DNA from: Anodontia alba
Lineage: Eukaryota; Mollusca; Bivalvia; Lucinida; Lucinidae
NCBI GenBank assembly: GCA_964016985.1
Contig: OZ024828.1
Coordinates: 3,683,701 to 3,747,700 of the forward strand
Direction: 5' to 3'
Length of the DNA: 64,000 nt
Made by a program: the position numbers and the translations under genes. Below the pieces are notes generated by a model. It saw nothing but the letters and a program-made list of their open reading frames with translations. It was not told where the DNA came from and did no database searches. How positions within the stretch are numbered: the stretch's first letter is position 1; every line of letters starts with the position of its first letter. This document shows positions 1 to 11,559 of the stretch, in pieces.

Positions 1-563
1 ATTGTCCTCAATATAGTTCAGTTTGACCTATATTTCATGGTTCACTGATTTTTGTCCTTACCTTGAATACTATTTCATTGAGCAATACCATAAATCAAAT
101 ATTAGTTCAATATGATCCTATGATTGACATCAAAATATATCTAGGTCAGTGTGACCTACATTTCATGATTCAGGGATTTTTGCCTTATATCTTGAAATTA
201 TTTGATCAGCAATTCCATTTGTCAATCTACTTCCATGTGATCCCAAGGGTTGACTTAAAAATATGTCAGTGGTACATCTAACACAGAGATTTCCTTTAAC
301 ATTTATAGAGGGAGAGACTCAAAACTTATTTAAGTCCTATTTATGTCCTCTCTCAAAATAGGAAGAAAGTCTGCTCTTGACCAACTTACAACAATATTTC
401 TCAAAATGTGTGGGTCCTCAAAAATCAGTTCTTGATATGTTTAGTCAGATGTACCTACATTTACACATAACTTCTTATTTTATTTTTACTTCATAACATT
501 ACACTTTTAATTCAAAACTGAATGCGGCACCCGCTCATTGCGACTTTTAGAAATAGATTGGGC
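1..563. repeat. Left copy of a ~560-bp direct duplication
   Basis: This segment matches 1809-2371 almost base for base, in the same orientation and 1808 bp away. The match stops after GATTGGGCTG in both copies. It contains blocks related to the 128-bp tandem unit at 1064-1800 and one AGGTCAGTGTGACCT palindrome (143-157). No gene is visible; the short open frames are by-products of the repeat. Confidence 0.9.
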
Positions 564-638
564 TGACCACTAACTATATCTAGGTCACGGTCGTCCGCGT
601 TTTAGTTTGCGTTTGCATTCCCGTTCCCGTCACACTGC

Positions 639-985
639 GTTAAAGTTTTTCAAATGCTTATATCTCAACAGTCACTCCTCACAGAGGCATCAAATTTGGA
701 ACTTAGGTACCTTGGAGGGTCTTCTGAGATTCCAAGAGAATAAACCCATGGGTTCATGCCCCTGGGTGGGGCTAGGGGTCAGACTCTAGGACACCTTTGT
801 AATACTGTGTTAAAGTTTTTCAAATTCTTATATTTTGACTTTCACTCCTCATAGAGCATTCATATTTAGAATTTGGGTACCTGGAGGAGTCTTCTGAGAT
901 TCCAAAAGAACATACCCCTGGGTTCATACCTCAGGGTGGGCCTTGGAGTGGGGCTAGGGGTCAAAATCTAGAACACATTTGTAAA
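639..985. repeat. Two ~170-bp tandem units
   Basis: GTTAAAGTTTTTCAAAT recurs at about 639 and 809. Both units go on to a block containing CTTCTGAGATTCCAA and GGGTTCAT, then a GGGGCTAGGGGTCA segment. This resembles the core of the long minisatellite-type elements elsewhere in the window, but no terminal hairpins were found here. Confidence 0.75.
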
Positions 986-1063
986 ATCTTATATACCTAC
1001 AGGTTATAGACACAACTGGTTATACATCAGCTAACTATGTGACATCGGTTTAAGTGTAAGAGA

Positions 1064-1800
1064 GTGAAGGTCATGGTGACCTACATTTTACGGTCCAGGT
1101 CGCCTAGATTTCACGGTCCAGTGATTTTGCCTTATATCTTGAATACTATTTGTTGGATAAATGTCACACCTGGGATATTACTTCCATGTGACCCAATGAA
1201 TGACCACTTACTATATCTAGGTCATTGTGACCTATATTTCATGGTTCAGTGATTTTGCCTTATATCTTGAATACTATTTGTTGGATAAATGTCACACCTG
1301 GGATATTAGTTCCTTGTGACCCGATTATTGACGTCAAAATATATCTCTGTTGGTGTGACCTATATTTCATGGTTCAGTGATTTTGCCTTATATCTTGAAT
1401 ACTATTTGTTGGATAAATGTCACACCTGAGATATTAGTCCCATGTGACCCAATGAATGACCACTTACTATATCTAGGTCATTGTGACCTATATTTCATGC
1501 TTCAGTGATTTTGTCTTTTATTTTTATTACTATTTCATGGAGAATTGTCATACCTGGATTATTATATCTATGTGACAAAATGATTTACATACAAATACAT
1601 CTAGGTCAGTGTGACCTATATTATATGGTTGAATGATTTCGCCATATAACTTGAAAATTATTTCATAGAAGTATGTCATACCCATTTGACTTAATCACTC
1701 TAGGACACTGTGACCTATATTTCATGGTTCACTGATTTTCCCTTATAAAGGAAGACAGTGTGATGCAGAAATATCATACCTGGATTATAATTTCCATCTG
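1064..1800. repeat. ~128-bp tandem array
   Basis: GATTTTGCCTTATATCTTGA recurs at about 1123, 1251 and 1379, giving a 128-bp period. More diverged units run to about 1800. Several units contain the palindrome AGGTCANNNTGACCT. Confidence 0.85.
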
Positions 1801-1808
1801 ACCCGAAG

Positions 1809-2371
1809 ATTGTCCTCAATATAGTTCAGTTTGACCTATATTTCATGGTTCACCGATTTTTGTCCTTACCTTGAATAATATTTCATTGAGCAATACCATA
1901 AATCAAATATTAGTTCCATATGATCCTATGATTGACATCAAAATATATCTAGGTCAGTGTGACCTACATTTCATGATTCAGGGATTTTTGCCTTATATTT
2001 TGAAATTATTTGATCAGCAATTCCATTTGTCAATCTACTTCCATGTGATCCCAAGGGTTGACTTAAAAATATGTCAGCGGTACATCTAACACAGAGATTT
2101 CCTTTAACATTTATAGAGGGAGAGACTCAAAACTTATTTAAGTCCTATTTATGTCCTCCCTCAAAATAGGAAGAAAGTCTGCTCTTGACCAACTTACAAC
2201 AATATTTCTCAAAATGTGTGGGTCCTCAAAAATCAGTTCTTGATATGTTTAGTCAGATTTACCTACATTTACACATAACTTCTTATTTTATTTTTACTTC
2301 ATAACATTACACTTTTAATTCAAAACTGAATGCGGCACCCGCTCATTGGGACTTTAAGAAATAGATTGGGC
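1809..2371. repeat. Right copy of the ~560-bp direct duplication
   Basis: This is the same sequence as 1-563 with scattered substitutions. The high identity points to a fairly recent duplication, or to two copies of one element. The right flank differs from that of the left copy. Confidence 0.9.
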
Positions 2372-2394
2372 TGCATGATGCTTCCACGCAGAGC

Positions 2395-2530
2395 TGAAAC
2401 CAACTGCACACAAGTACTGGTTAGCTGCTTAGAGGTTCTAAGCTTGCCCAGGAAAGGTGGTGCGAGTTGGACCGTCCAGCATATAAATCCTATTGGTTTA
2501 ATTGGGCAGCAGGGCTTGAGATGTCATATC
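2395..2530 (+). mobile_element. Diverged SINE-1 body fragment
   Basis: ACAAGTACTGGTTAGCTGCT followed by TTGCCCAGGAAAGGTGG resembles the body of the SINE-1 family (compare 12270-12330), but it is heavily mutated and lacks the tRNA-like head. Confidence 0.5.
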
Positions 2531-2785
2531 ATCTCAATGTCGGGTAAAAGTCCCACAAAATTGGAAGCAACATCTCCCAAAATAACCTACACAGTGTTGA
2601 CAGGGAAGTTAAACCTCAAGTGAAAAAACAAACAAAATCAAAACTGAATGAGAACATTGCAAAACATTAACTGCTCCAAGGATAATTACTTTAAACGGAG
2701 CAAGAACTCATGATGGGTTTGTGTTTTATTATTATTATACATTTTGAATTTCTTAATGATAAAAATGTTACAATATAAAATGTAC

Positions 2786-2935
2786 CCAGCAGGCGAGCTA
2801 CGCTGTCCTATGACAGCTCTTGTTCTTATTTCTCCACAAAAACATGTATTGTGGGTACTCATTAGCAGCTCCTTGTTGAGGCACTTCTTATGAATACCCA
2901 CAACATATAATTTAGTGGAGAAATAAGAAAAATGT
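2786..2935. mobile_element. Family C hairpin MITE
   Basis: Two inverted arms contain ATTTCTCCA, ACATAT/ATGT and GGGTACTCATTAG, meeting at GAGGCACTTCT. This is one of more than a dozen copies of a palindromic MITE, typically with ends like AGATAAGA, in which TTCTTATTTCTCC and GGAGAAATAAGAA flank the hairpin. Confidence 0.75.
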
Positions 2936-3224
2936 ATGGATTTTTTGGATGAAAAATGTCCATTACATCTAATCTTGAGCTGTGCATCTTACAGCACTTT
3001 TTTCTCTCTCTTTTACCTGAGGATTAATGAAGATACTTGCAGGCTACCAATTATACTAATACTGACATATATTTTATTTTCATGGTCTTTCAGCTCTACT
3101 TTAGCTTGAGATTATACATAAAAACAGATTTAAATACTGTGAAGGTTGACTAGTAAGTTCTGGGAATTTCATGCAATGTTTCATATCAGACAGTTCCCCA
3201 GTGTTGTACATTTAAATAATCTTT

Positions 3225-3640
3225 CACAGATGCAAGCAGATGATTCACATGAAATATCAAGACTTGTTTTCTTTGAAAAATTAAAAAAAAAATATATATT
3301 TCAAAATGTCATCTGCTGCAGTTGTGATTGGCGCTTTAAGTGTTAATAATAACGAGTACCACAACATATATTTTTGAGATGTTAGAAGAATGTTTATCTG
3401 TAAACCTCTCATCTGGAGCTACATGTATTAGGAGTATTAGATCTGGAATAATTTCTCCAGTTCTTAATAATAAAATAATGTTGAGGGTACTTATTAGAGG
3501 GACTTCTAATGGGTGCCAACAACATGCATGTATGTTTTTATATGGAAAAATGAGAAAAGTTATCTCAGAAACAACAACTACTCCTAAAAAATTGTCTGAT
3601 TTATCATTAAAAAGTGCTTGCACTACATTGCATGTCTGAG
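3225..3640. repeat. Family B fragment followed by degenerate family C sequence
   Basis: 3225-3345 carries GCAGATGATTCACATGAAAT and ends with a GGCGCTTTAAG-type terminus, like the right half of family B. 3346-3640 has remnants of the family C arms (GGGTACTTATTAGAGG and TTCTAATGGGTG). No gene was recognised. Confidence 0.55.
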
Positions 3641-3715
3641 AACAAAATTAATAATAGGAAATTAAAACTTATGACTGGTTCATTTTGGAAAGTCCAGTTC
3701 TAAAAAATAAAAATT

Positions 3716-4190
3716 TAACATTTGCCATGCTGAAAAGATGCCACTCCCACGTCTGGTTTTCAGCCAATCAGATTGCTTGATCCAGGTTATTTAAAAAAGT
3801 TACATAAATTTGCATACCAAATGACAAATAGTGCCGGCCTCGGTGGCTCAGTTGGATGCGCCGTCCGAGGTCGGCAACATTCTTTCGTGGAGATTGATCA
3901 TGAAATATTTTCTACGGTCATTCTCTCCCTTCCGCTGATTCAAGAAGGGCAGTTGTCAGTTTCTGGCGAAAGAATGTGCACAATACTGGTTAACCGCTTC
4001 GAGGACTACGCCTGCCCAGTAAACGTGTGGTTAGATAAACTGACCGCGCTCGACATGACCCCATTGGGTTGACTGGGCCGTAAAACCTCAACACAAACAA
4101 ACAATGACAAATAGTGCTGAAGAAGCCAACTGATCTGGATCTACACTGTTTGCAGAGACAGGGCATATCCAGGCTCAGCTGGACCAGGGT
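3716..4190. mobile_element. Family A (piggyBac-type) MITE split by a SINE
   Basis: The left part (3716-3834) has the AGCCAATCAGATTGCTTGAT block, and the right part (4118-4190) has GAAGCCAACTGATCTGG and the terminal CAGCTGGACCAGGG. Together they match uninterrupted family A copies such as 42312-42525. The interruption is SINE-1 with a 15-bp target duplication. Confidence 0.8.
3835..4102 (+). mobile_element. SINE-1 copy lacking its B box
   Basis: The copy starts GCCGGCCTCGGTGGCTCAG, a tRNA-like A-box region, and ends CCTCAACACAAACAAAC. It is flanked by the 15-bp direct repeat AATGACAAATAGTGC at 3820-3834 and 4103-4117. Compared with the copy at 12096, about 38 bp containing the B box GGTTCAACCCC is missing, so this copy lacks an internal pol III promoter. 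An open frame across it is incidental. Confidence 0.9.
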
Positions 4191-4453
4191 AAAAAGAAAA
4201 TATTTTTCATTTTACCACAACATCTTATATACATGTATAACCTGAAAACTTGGCTGTTTATTTACCTGTCCTAGAACTTATGAAACAGTCCTTGTATGCA
4301 ATGTACTTTACACATGGATAAATATTTGCAAAGTTTTATAATACCTTATTGTGGCAAGGAAGTAAACTTGGCATAGAATTCACTGAATGCTTTTGAGACC
4401 TTTATATATTCAGGTGTATTATTTTTCAGCAAAAAAAAACAAACAAAAAAACA

Positions 4454-4680
4454 ACACTGTAATAACCCTAAATATTGGGCAGACAGGTCTGAGCAAATTG
4501 TGTAGACCCAGAGCAGATGCCACAAAATGCAACATCTGATCAGGGTCTACAGTGCTTGCCATTCATCCAGCACTATTTTAGACACATCAGCAGATAGTAA
4601 AATAGACTTTTCAAATTTTAGGACAAGTATGGTAAGGAGTTAAGATGTCCCAGTATATGACCTTAAGGTAATTATGGTAC
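4454..4680. mobile_element. Family F MITE
   Basis: The ends resemble AACCCTAAATATTGGG and a GTCCCAGTA...GGTAATTATGGTA terminus. The inside has a degenerate copy of the GTAGACCCAGA...TCAGGGTCTACA hairpin. The family is about 220 bp long; 28815-29031 is a clean copy. Confidence 0.75.
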
Positions 4681-4714
4681 AATATTTTCTTAAGTAATTG
4701 GATACCTTACACAG

Positions 4715-4860
4715 CTCCAGATAAGAATGGGTATGCTATAAATATTTTGTTAACAGATGATTTTGGGTACTTATTAGAAGCACCTCAGTGAAATACTCCT
4801 AATGAGTATCCATAAATATGTTTTAACTGCACAATACATTAACCTATAGATGATATGCTA
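4715..4860. mobile_element. Family C hairpin MITE, diverged
   Basis: It has CCAGATAAGAATGGGTAT at the left, then GGGTACTTATTAGAAGCACC and the opposing CTCCTAATGAGTATCCA. Confidence 0.65.
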
Positions 4861-5490
4861 TTCTATTCTGTATTTCACACCTTCCACAGAAAAACGACCG
4901 TTTAGTCATCTAATAAAGTCATAATCCAGAAGGTCCTTTATGCAGTTACATGTGTGACGTAACTCTTCCTGCTTAATTGATCATGTGTCAGTTTCTTTTC
5001 TGTGGACAAAGAAATTCAACAAGGATTGTTATCCAGTGAAAGAAATTTGGATTTATTTATTTTTCCCAAGGTTAACTTTCTTCATCCTTGCATTTCTTTT
5101 GTTCCTTTATCACTCCTTTCACTAACCGTGTTATTTATTTGAAAATTTCGATTTTCTAATTCTTGTTTTTATTGATTGTCTTTTTGGCATCATGCATTTT
5201 CGCGACTCTCGTATTTATCGGCACAATGCTCGTGTTCGGTCGGTTCGGAAGTCGTGCATTATAACTAAAGTATTAACTTGTTCCTTCTGTTTCAGGTTAT
5301 TCATTGATGCGATCTGTAATAACTGGACTGCTACTGGATTTCTTGCAGATAACTACATGTTGGCTAAAGATTTCTATGGTGGAGAAGCTGATTAGTAAAG
5401 AACTTGTCAACCTTTGTGGGTTTAACGGCAGTTCATTACTGCTGGGACACCACCCCACAGGGCTATACTGCCAGGGGTAGGACCCATCTG
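4861..5490. other. Unassigned interval
   Basis: No known protein domain was recognised. An open frame at 5192-5395 (67 codons) shows no recognisable motif and no clear splice context. The segment is less obviously repetitive than its surroundings and leads directly into the 60-bp repeat block. Confidence 0.4.
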
Positions 5491-5519
5491 GGTGGCCTCT
5501 TTATGGGTGCTTAAGTATC

Positions 5520-5945
5520 CAATAAAGTCTAAGTCCACCAGGCACTGGTCAACCAGTCAACCAGGCATCAGTCAGCTTCACCAGGCACCGGTCAACCAGG
5601 AACTGTGCTACCAGGCACCGGTCAGCCAGTCATCCAGGCACCAGTCAATTATTCACTGGTTATATAATAACTGGGCAACCTTTCACCGGGCAATAGTCAG
5701 GAGTACTAGTGTCCAGTCATTATGTCGGATTACTAGTGACTTTCGCCGGGCAATAGTTGCGGTTACTAGTATCCGGTCATTATGTAGGATTACTAGTGAC
5801 TTTCACCGGGCAATAGTTACAGGTACTAGTGTCCGGTCATTAGGTCAGATTCTAGTGACTTTTCACCGGGCAGTAGTTACAGGTACTAGTGTCAGGTCAT
5901 TATGTCGGATTACTGGTGACTGGGTAGCAGTCACTAGTCTCTGAA
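5520..5945. repeat. VNTR block with a 60-bp unit
   Basis: 5520-5680 has short irregular units built on CCAGGCACCGGTCA. From about 5680, 60-bp units contain CACCGGGCAATAGT, TACTAGT and CCGGTCATTATG. Because 60 is a multiple of 3, a frame stays open for 150 codons with a 20-residue repeat. I read this as a minisatellite, not a gene. Confidence 0.8.
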
Positions 5946-7248
5946 CAACCTATTACGGCTCATAGAACATCATAGACAAGTCAAATCATTGGATACAGGT
6001 TTTAGAATGACAGCATTGGGTTCGAATACCTGGTAACCACTTATATCATCGAATTCTGTCCAGTTATTACCGAATTAGACTCGGAATCCTAGATACATAT
6101 TTTTAATGGTAAATGAATCAGATTTATCGGTTATGAGCAAATTCTGATTTCATTGATCAATAATATAAGAGTTTTAATGCTATCAATATTTAATATTATT
6201 ATTGAACATCAGACAATATTTTAAAATAAAAATATGTTTCTCTCTTTAATACGCTGAAAAGAGATCAACATTTTAAGGATACTCGCCTCATTCGGCCTCA
6301 ATGCATGGGTGAGCTCCATAAATTTATCTTCATTATACGAAGAAGAAAAATATAGATGGAACTTAATTATTTCTCCTCTTACTCAGTCTCTCCTTGCTCT
6401 CAATACGTAACAGCATAGAGATTAAGAAATCAGTACAGGTATAAGAAAGAAGTATCCGATCCTCTCTTCTTTTCTTTAATATTATTACCATAAAAGGTAT
6501 TATAGTTCTAAATGAATTAGACAACTGATCCTTTAATAATCAGGAATTATTAGGATTACGCTGACTCCTTATAATTTTCCCATATAATAGATAAAGACTC
6601 TTAAACTTGTTTTGATTATATATCATTCGAATAAGAGTTAATTAATCAAACATCCTCTCTAGATTACAACGATTAGCGTAGACGTCTAGTAGAAGTACTT
6701 ATTTTATTTCATAGAATATGGAAAATAGCCAGTAAGTTATGCTGTTAGTTCCATATTAAATTATGTATTGATAATTTCTGGTTTAGAGTATAGGTCAGTT
6801 GTGTTCTGTCTAAACTCTGAAATAAAATAAATCATAAATAAGATAGTTATGTATTAAGGCATAATTTATTTGATAGGTTCTTTTAATTTACCTTATTTTT
6901 ATTCTGGATCATCTAAGTTTACGTTAGTAATGTTCGAGGTAAATCGATTCTCAGATATAGAATGGATTATGATGAAGATTCTTCTTCTGAGAATTTAAAT
7001 TAACACATCAACTATGGTAACGATAGGAAACCGTAATCTACGCAACGTATAGGTCTACATTATTTATAATATTTAAGTCTAATATAAAGCAAAATTATTG
7101 AGGAATAGTATGCTATGACTAGTTCTACTTCCTCTATTATTTACGCCTATAACAAGGGTCCATGTCAATCAAAGCTTGTGCAGACCCTTGGAAGAGGCAA
7201 ATAGGTAGATAATCAGTAAAGGCATTTGTACATCCAGTGTGCGTTTTT
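5946..7248. other. AT-rich interval with no recognised feature
   Basis: There is no long open frame, no tandem array and none of the MITE families seen elsewhere. It may be unique intergenic DNA or an old repeat. The short palindromic match AAGGGTC...GACCCTT occurs at about 7155-7192. Confidence 0.5.
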
Positions 7249-9226
7249 AGCTCACCTGAGCAAAAGCTCAGGGTGAGCTATTGTGATCACCCTCTGTCTG
7301 TCGTTCGTCGTCAACAGTTAATTTGTTAACACTCTAGTGGTCACAGTTTTGACCCAGTCTTGATGAAACTTGCTCAGAATGTTTGCCTCTAGGAAATCTA
7401 GGTCAAGTTCGTTACTGGATCATTTGGGATAAAAAACTACAATGTAGGTCACCAGGTCAAATAAAAAGAAAAACTTGTTAACACTCTAGAGGTCATAGTT
7501 TTGATCCAATCTTCATGAAACTTGCTCAGAATGTTTGCCTCTATTAAATCTAGGTCAAGTTCGATACTGGGTCACTTGGGGTCAAAACCTAGGTCACAAG
7601 GCCAAATCAAAGGAAAGACTTATAATCACTCTAGAGGTCACAGTTTTGACCCAATCTTGATGAAACTTGCTCAGTGTTTGCCTCTATGAAATCTTGCTCA
7701 AGTTTGATTCTGGGTCACTTGGGGTAAAAAGACTAGGTCACAAGGTCAAATCAAAGGAAAAGCTTGTTAACATTCTAGAGGTCGCATTTTTGAAGTAATC
7801 ATCATGAATATTGCTCAGAATGTTTGTCTTGATAATTTCTAGGTCAGATTTGAAACTGGGTCACTTTGGTCAAAAATTAGGTCACCAGGCCAAATCAGCA
7901 GAAAACCTTGTTAACACTCTAGGGGTCACGTTTTTGAAGCAATCATCATGAATCTTGCGCAAAATGATGAGTTCTAGGTCAAGTTCAAAACTAGGTCACT
8001 TGGGTCAAAAACTAGGTCACCAGGCCAAATAGCAGAAAACCTTGTTAACACTCTAGCGGTCAGATTTTTGAAGCAATCATCACGAGTCTTGCTCAAAATG
8101 TTTTTCTTGATAAGTTCTAGGTCAAATTCAAAACTGGGTCACTTGGGGTCAAAAATTAGGTCACCTTGCCAAATCAGCAGAAAACCTTGTTAACACTCTA
8201 GTGGTCACATTTTTGAAGCAATCATTATGAATCTGGTCAAAATGTTTTTCTTGATGATTTCTATGTCCAGTTCAAAACTGGGTCAAGTGGAGTCAAAAAC
8301 TAGGTCACCTGGCCAAATCAGCAGAAAACCTCTTTAACACTCTAGCGGTCACATTTTTAAAGCATTCATCATGTATCTTGCTCAAAATGTTTGTCTTGAT
8401 GATTTCTAGGTCAAATCCGAAACTGGCTCACTTAGGCTCAAAAACTAGGCCACCAGGCCAAATCAAAGAAAGACCTTGTTAACACTCTAGATGTCATGTT
8501 TTTGAAGCAATCATCATAAATCTTGCCCAAAATGTTTGACTTGATGATTTCTAGGTTAAGTTTGAAACTGGGTCACTTGGGGTCAAAAACTAGGTCACCA
8601 GGCCAAATCAAAGGAAAACCTTAACACTCCAGAGGTCACATTTTTTAAATAATCATCATAAATATTGCTCAAAAGGTTCATCTTGATGATTTCTGGTTCT
8701 AGTTTAAAACTGGGTCACTTGATTTCGGAAACTAGGTCACCAGGCCAAATCAAAGGAAAACCTTTTTGACACTCTAGAGGTCACATTTTTGAAGTGATCA
8801 TCCTGAATCTTGCTCAAAATGTTTGTCTTGATGATTTCTAGGTGACGTATATTTCACTGTCCAGTGACTTACTTAAGTTTTTCTGTTTAGGTCAGTTTCT
8901 CAGTATTTATTTGTCTTACAGAGTGATATTTTTTTGGTACTTGTGAAGTGTTTGTGTTTAGGTCAGTTTCTCAGTAACTATTGCTCCTACAGCCAGTGAT
9001 ACTTAGTACATGCATACATCTTAGCATGGCCTCTTGAATGCAGCCATCCATATTTGACCTTGACCTCTATTTCACAGTCCATTAGACATGCTACATTGTC
9101 TTACTTGTTAATATAATCATTTTGAATTTTGATCAGAATGTTTGCCTTGATCAGTTCTAGGTCAGGTTCTCAAAGTGCTGTGATACTCAGGTGAGCGTTA
9201 CAGGGCCATCTTGGCCCTCTTGTTTT
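7249..9226 (+). mobile_element. AGCTCACC-family hairpin-capped minisatellite element, copy 1
   Basis: The 5' end forms a hairpin (7249-7279: AGCTCACCTGAGC, loop, GCTCAGGGTGAGCT), followed by a CTGTCTGTCGTTCGTCGTC tract. The core is a ~145-bp tandem array; ACTCTAG recurs at 7331, 7483, 7628, 7772 (as ATTCTAG), 7916, 8050 and 8195. The 3' end has CTCAGGTGAGC (9186-9196), the inverted match of the 5' end, then a GGGCCA/TGGCCC hairpin (9203-9217) and CTCTTG. No protein is encoded. I infer a non-autonomous Helitron/Helentron-like element. Confidence 0.85.
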
Positions 9227-9815
9227 TTAATGGAGAAATAAGAAAAAAAAAACTCTTAGAAATATCCCAAACTAGTCTCTTAAGTCCCCCTTAACCTCTA
9301 CCACTCTCTCTGCTAATTCAGCAGATGACAAATTGGTGCTTTAACTTATTTTCCCAGGAAACAGGATTTGACATTTCATGCAAATTGTCTCCAATGGAGA
9401 CAATTTGCATTAAATGGCATATCCTGTTTTCTGGAAAAAAAAATAAAAAAAATAAGAAAAACATTTCAATATGATGTCATTTGCTGAAAAATTTACCAGG
9501 AGGGCTAAGCATGAACAAGTGAACAAGTCCTCTGAAATAAAAAAAAAAAAAAACATAAATGGACCCTCACCCTTTAGGCTTCATTAGGATCCCCATACTA
9601 TGTAAACATTACCATCCAATGGGCAAATTCAGCAGACGAAACGTTGAAGATAAGTTTTCTTATTTTTCTCAGGAAACAGGATTTGACATTTCATGCAAAT
9701 TGTCTCCATTGAAGACTATTTGCATGAACTGTCAGATCCTGTTTTCTTGGAAAAATAATAAGAAGAAAAAATTTCAATATGTTATCTGCTGAAAATTTTA
9801 CCTAGAGTGCTAAGA
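9227..9815. mobile_element. Two family D hairpin MITEs
   Basis: Each has opposing arms around CATTTCATGCAAATTGTCTC and GAGACAATTTGCATGAAAT. The outer sequence ends resemble TTAGCACTCT...CAGCAGAC on both sides. The second copy spans about 9595-9815. Confidence 0.75.
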
Positions 9816-10059
9816 GTTAACGCCTTGATAATGCATGCATAAGAAATTTACATGATTATTAAAAACATTTTTTATTTTCAGTGAGTACAGTAAGTTAGCC
9901 TGCTGATGGTGGGACAATGTTAGGAACAATGACACTTGTGAGTCTGAGAGGTTAAAGTGGCTGGTATGTCATCAGGTAAATGTATTATCATTATTAAGTG
10001 CATCAAAATGTATTGTCATATTTCTAGATGAGGTGCTCTCATTTTTAAGGTGGAAATAA

Positions 10060-10130
10060 TCACTAATTTTCTTATTTCTCTGTAAAAACATGTTGTGGGT
10101 ATTCATTAGAAGCACCTCATATGTTTGAGA
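10060..10130. mobile_element. Family C fragment
   Basis: TTCTTATTTCTCTGTAAAAA is followed by GTTGTGGGTATTCATTAGAA. The second arm is largely missing. Confidence 0.6.
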
Positions 10131-10188
10131 ATAAGACAAATATAAGCATTTTGCAGATAAAAAGTGCCTCTGGAGCCATGTAAACATG

Positions 10189-10508
10189 CAGTCGACTCTT
10201 GTATCTCGAAGTCCAAGGGACTCTCTTAAACACTTCGAGATGAGCTATCCGTACCTTGACATATCAGATTTGCGGAACTTAGAAAAAACAATCGAACAAC
10301 CGCCTTTAACTGAATGGATATATTGTAATTTGACTCCTAAGTTAGAGATATATTGAAAATATTGTGGAAAAGAGGAGAAACCACTCCTAAGGAGCAATTT
10401 CTCCTCTTTTCCACAATATTTTGTTGCCCATTGGTAGATCTCTGTGTTAAAACAGGGACCAGATTTTCACTTCGAGATAAGCGAGTTCGAGATAACGAGA
10501 GTCGACTG
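10189..10508. mobile_element. MITE with CAGTCGACTC termini (pogo/Tigger-like)
   Basis: Terminal inverted repeats begin CAGTCGACTCTTGTATCTCG and end CGAGATAACGAGAGTCGACTG-type. An internal inverted repeat at about 10365-10425 pairs GAAAAGAGGAGAAA with TTTCTCCTCTTTTC. A CAGT start with a TCTCGA motif fits pogo-like elements, but a clean TA duplication is not visible. Confidence 0.7.
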
Positions 10509-10539
10509 AATTTTACAGTGAAAGTAGTCTGACATGTTT

Positions 10540-10800
10540 CACTTACCCATGAAGAAAACTAGCTACCCTGATATCCTAGTAATCTAGGGCTATAATTATA
10601 AGGTCTAGATAAGAGTGGGTATCAGGTAAGTAGTTTTCTTATTTCTCAATGAAAACATATGTTGTGGGTACTCATTAGAAGTGCCTCACCTTGCTGAGGC
10701 ACTTCTAATGAGTACCCACAACATATGTTTTTGTGGAGAAATAAGAAAAATATAAATACATTGTACATGTACTTTTTGGTTGAAAAAAGCGCCTTATCAA
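10540..10800. mobile_element. Family C hairpin MITE, well preserved
   Basis: TAGATAAGAGTGGGTATCAG leads into two nearly perfect arms (ACATATGTTGTGGGTACTCA and its complement) meeting at GCCTCACCTTGCTGAGGC. The right end is GCGCCTTATCA. Confidence 0.85.
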
Positions 10801-10814
10801 GAGGGATGATTATG

Positions 10815-11220
10815 ACTTTTTTTACCCAAATACAGACGGCCTGAGCAAATAGAGTAGACCCAGATCAAAATGCAGCATCTGATTAGGGTCTACACTGTTC
10901 ACGACTCACCCACCTATCCCCTTCCACTGATTCAAGAAGGGCAGTTGTCAGTTTCTGGCGAAAGAATGTGCACAATACTGGTTAACTGCTTAGAGGACTA
11001 AGCCTGCCCAGTAAACGTGTGGTTAGGTAAACTGACCACGCTCAACATGACCCCATTGGGTTGACTGGGCCGTAAAACCTCAACACAAACAAATCACGCA
11101 CCTATTTTTAGACTTAATAATTTACTATGGTAGTAAACTGGACATTCAAACTTTGGAACAATTTTGATAAGTGGATAAGATGTCAAAATACTTAGGGTAA
11201 ATATGGTAGCCGGATCACAA
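10815..11220. mobile_element. Family F MITE split by a SINE fragment
   Basis: The left part (10815-10917) has ACGGCCTGAGCAAA and the GTAGACCCAGATC hairpin. The right part (11099-11220) has TATTTTTAGAC and ends ACTTAGGGTAAATATGGTA. The two halves rejoin as one family F copy once the SINE is removed. Confidence 0.75.
10918..11098 (+). mobile_element. SINE-1, 5'-truncated
   Basis: Only the body (GATTCAAGAAGGGCAGTTGT) and tail (CCTCAACACAAACAAA) remain. It is flanked by CACCTAT at 10911-10917 and 11099-11105, a likely short target duplication. Confidence 0.8.
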
Positions 11221-11288
11221 CCTTACAGGTAAGATTTATGTTGTTTTTTGGCTCAGAACAGTGACATATTATTTGACTAGTGCAATGT

Positions 11289-11428
11289 AGTGTCCAGGTG
11301 GCTGAGTGGTTGACACTCTCAGCTACGGATCACAAGGTCCTAGGTTTGATTTCCGCTGGCGGGGGAATTCAGCTCATGACGGTATGGCCTTTCATTGCAT
11401 CGAGCCTTTCATTATCATTCTTCCATCA
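11289..11428 (+). mobile_element. SINE-2 copy (tRNA-like head)
   Basis: The A-box-like GTGGCTGAGTGGTTG and a B-box-like GGTTTGATTTCC are followed by GAATTCAGCTCATGAC and CCTTTCATTATCA. The same body occurs on the minus strand at 61650-61811 and, more diverged, at 25571-25745. The tail is cut by the mariner element that starts at 11431. Confidence 0.75.
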
Positions 11429-11559
11429 TACAAGGGTGAGTCAATAAGTAGCCAGCCTATCCCATTTCCAATAGACCGAGATGGTCACAATTTTCATGCT
11501 TTGTTTCAATATATGTTTTATACATGGGTACACGTATCGACTCATTCTTTAATAAGTTA

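Noticed and set aside
5492..5944. 150-codon open frame with a 20-residue repeat
   Set aside because: The unit is 60 bp, so frames stay open by arithmetic. There is no known domain, and the sequence is explained as a minisatellite.
7249..9226. CRISPR-like array
   Set aside because: The units are ~145 bp with no short direct repeat and variable spacer pattern, and the organism is an animal. It is a minisatellite inside a mobile element.
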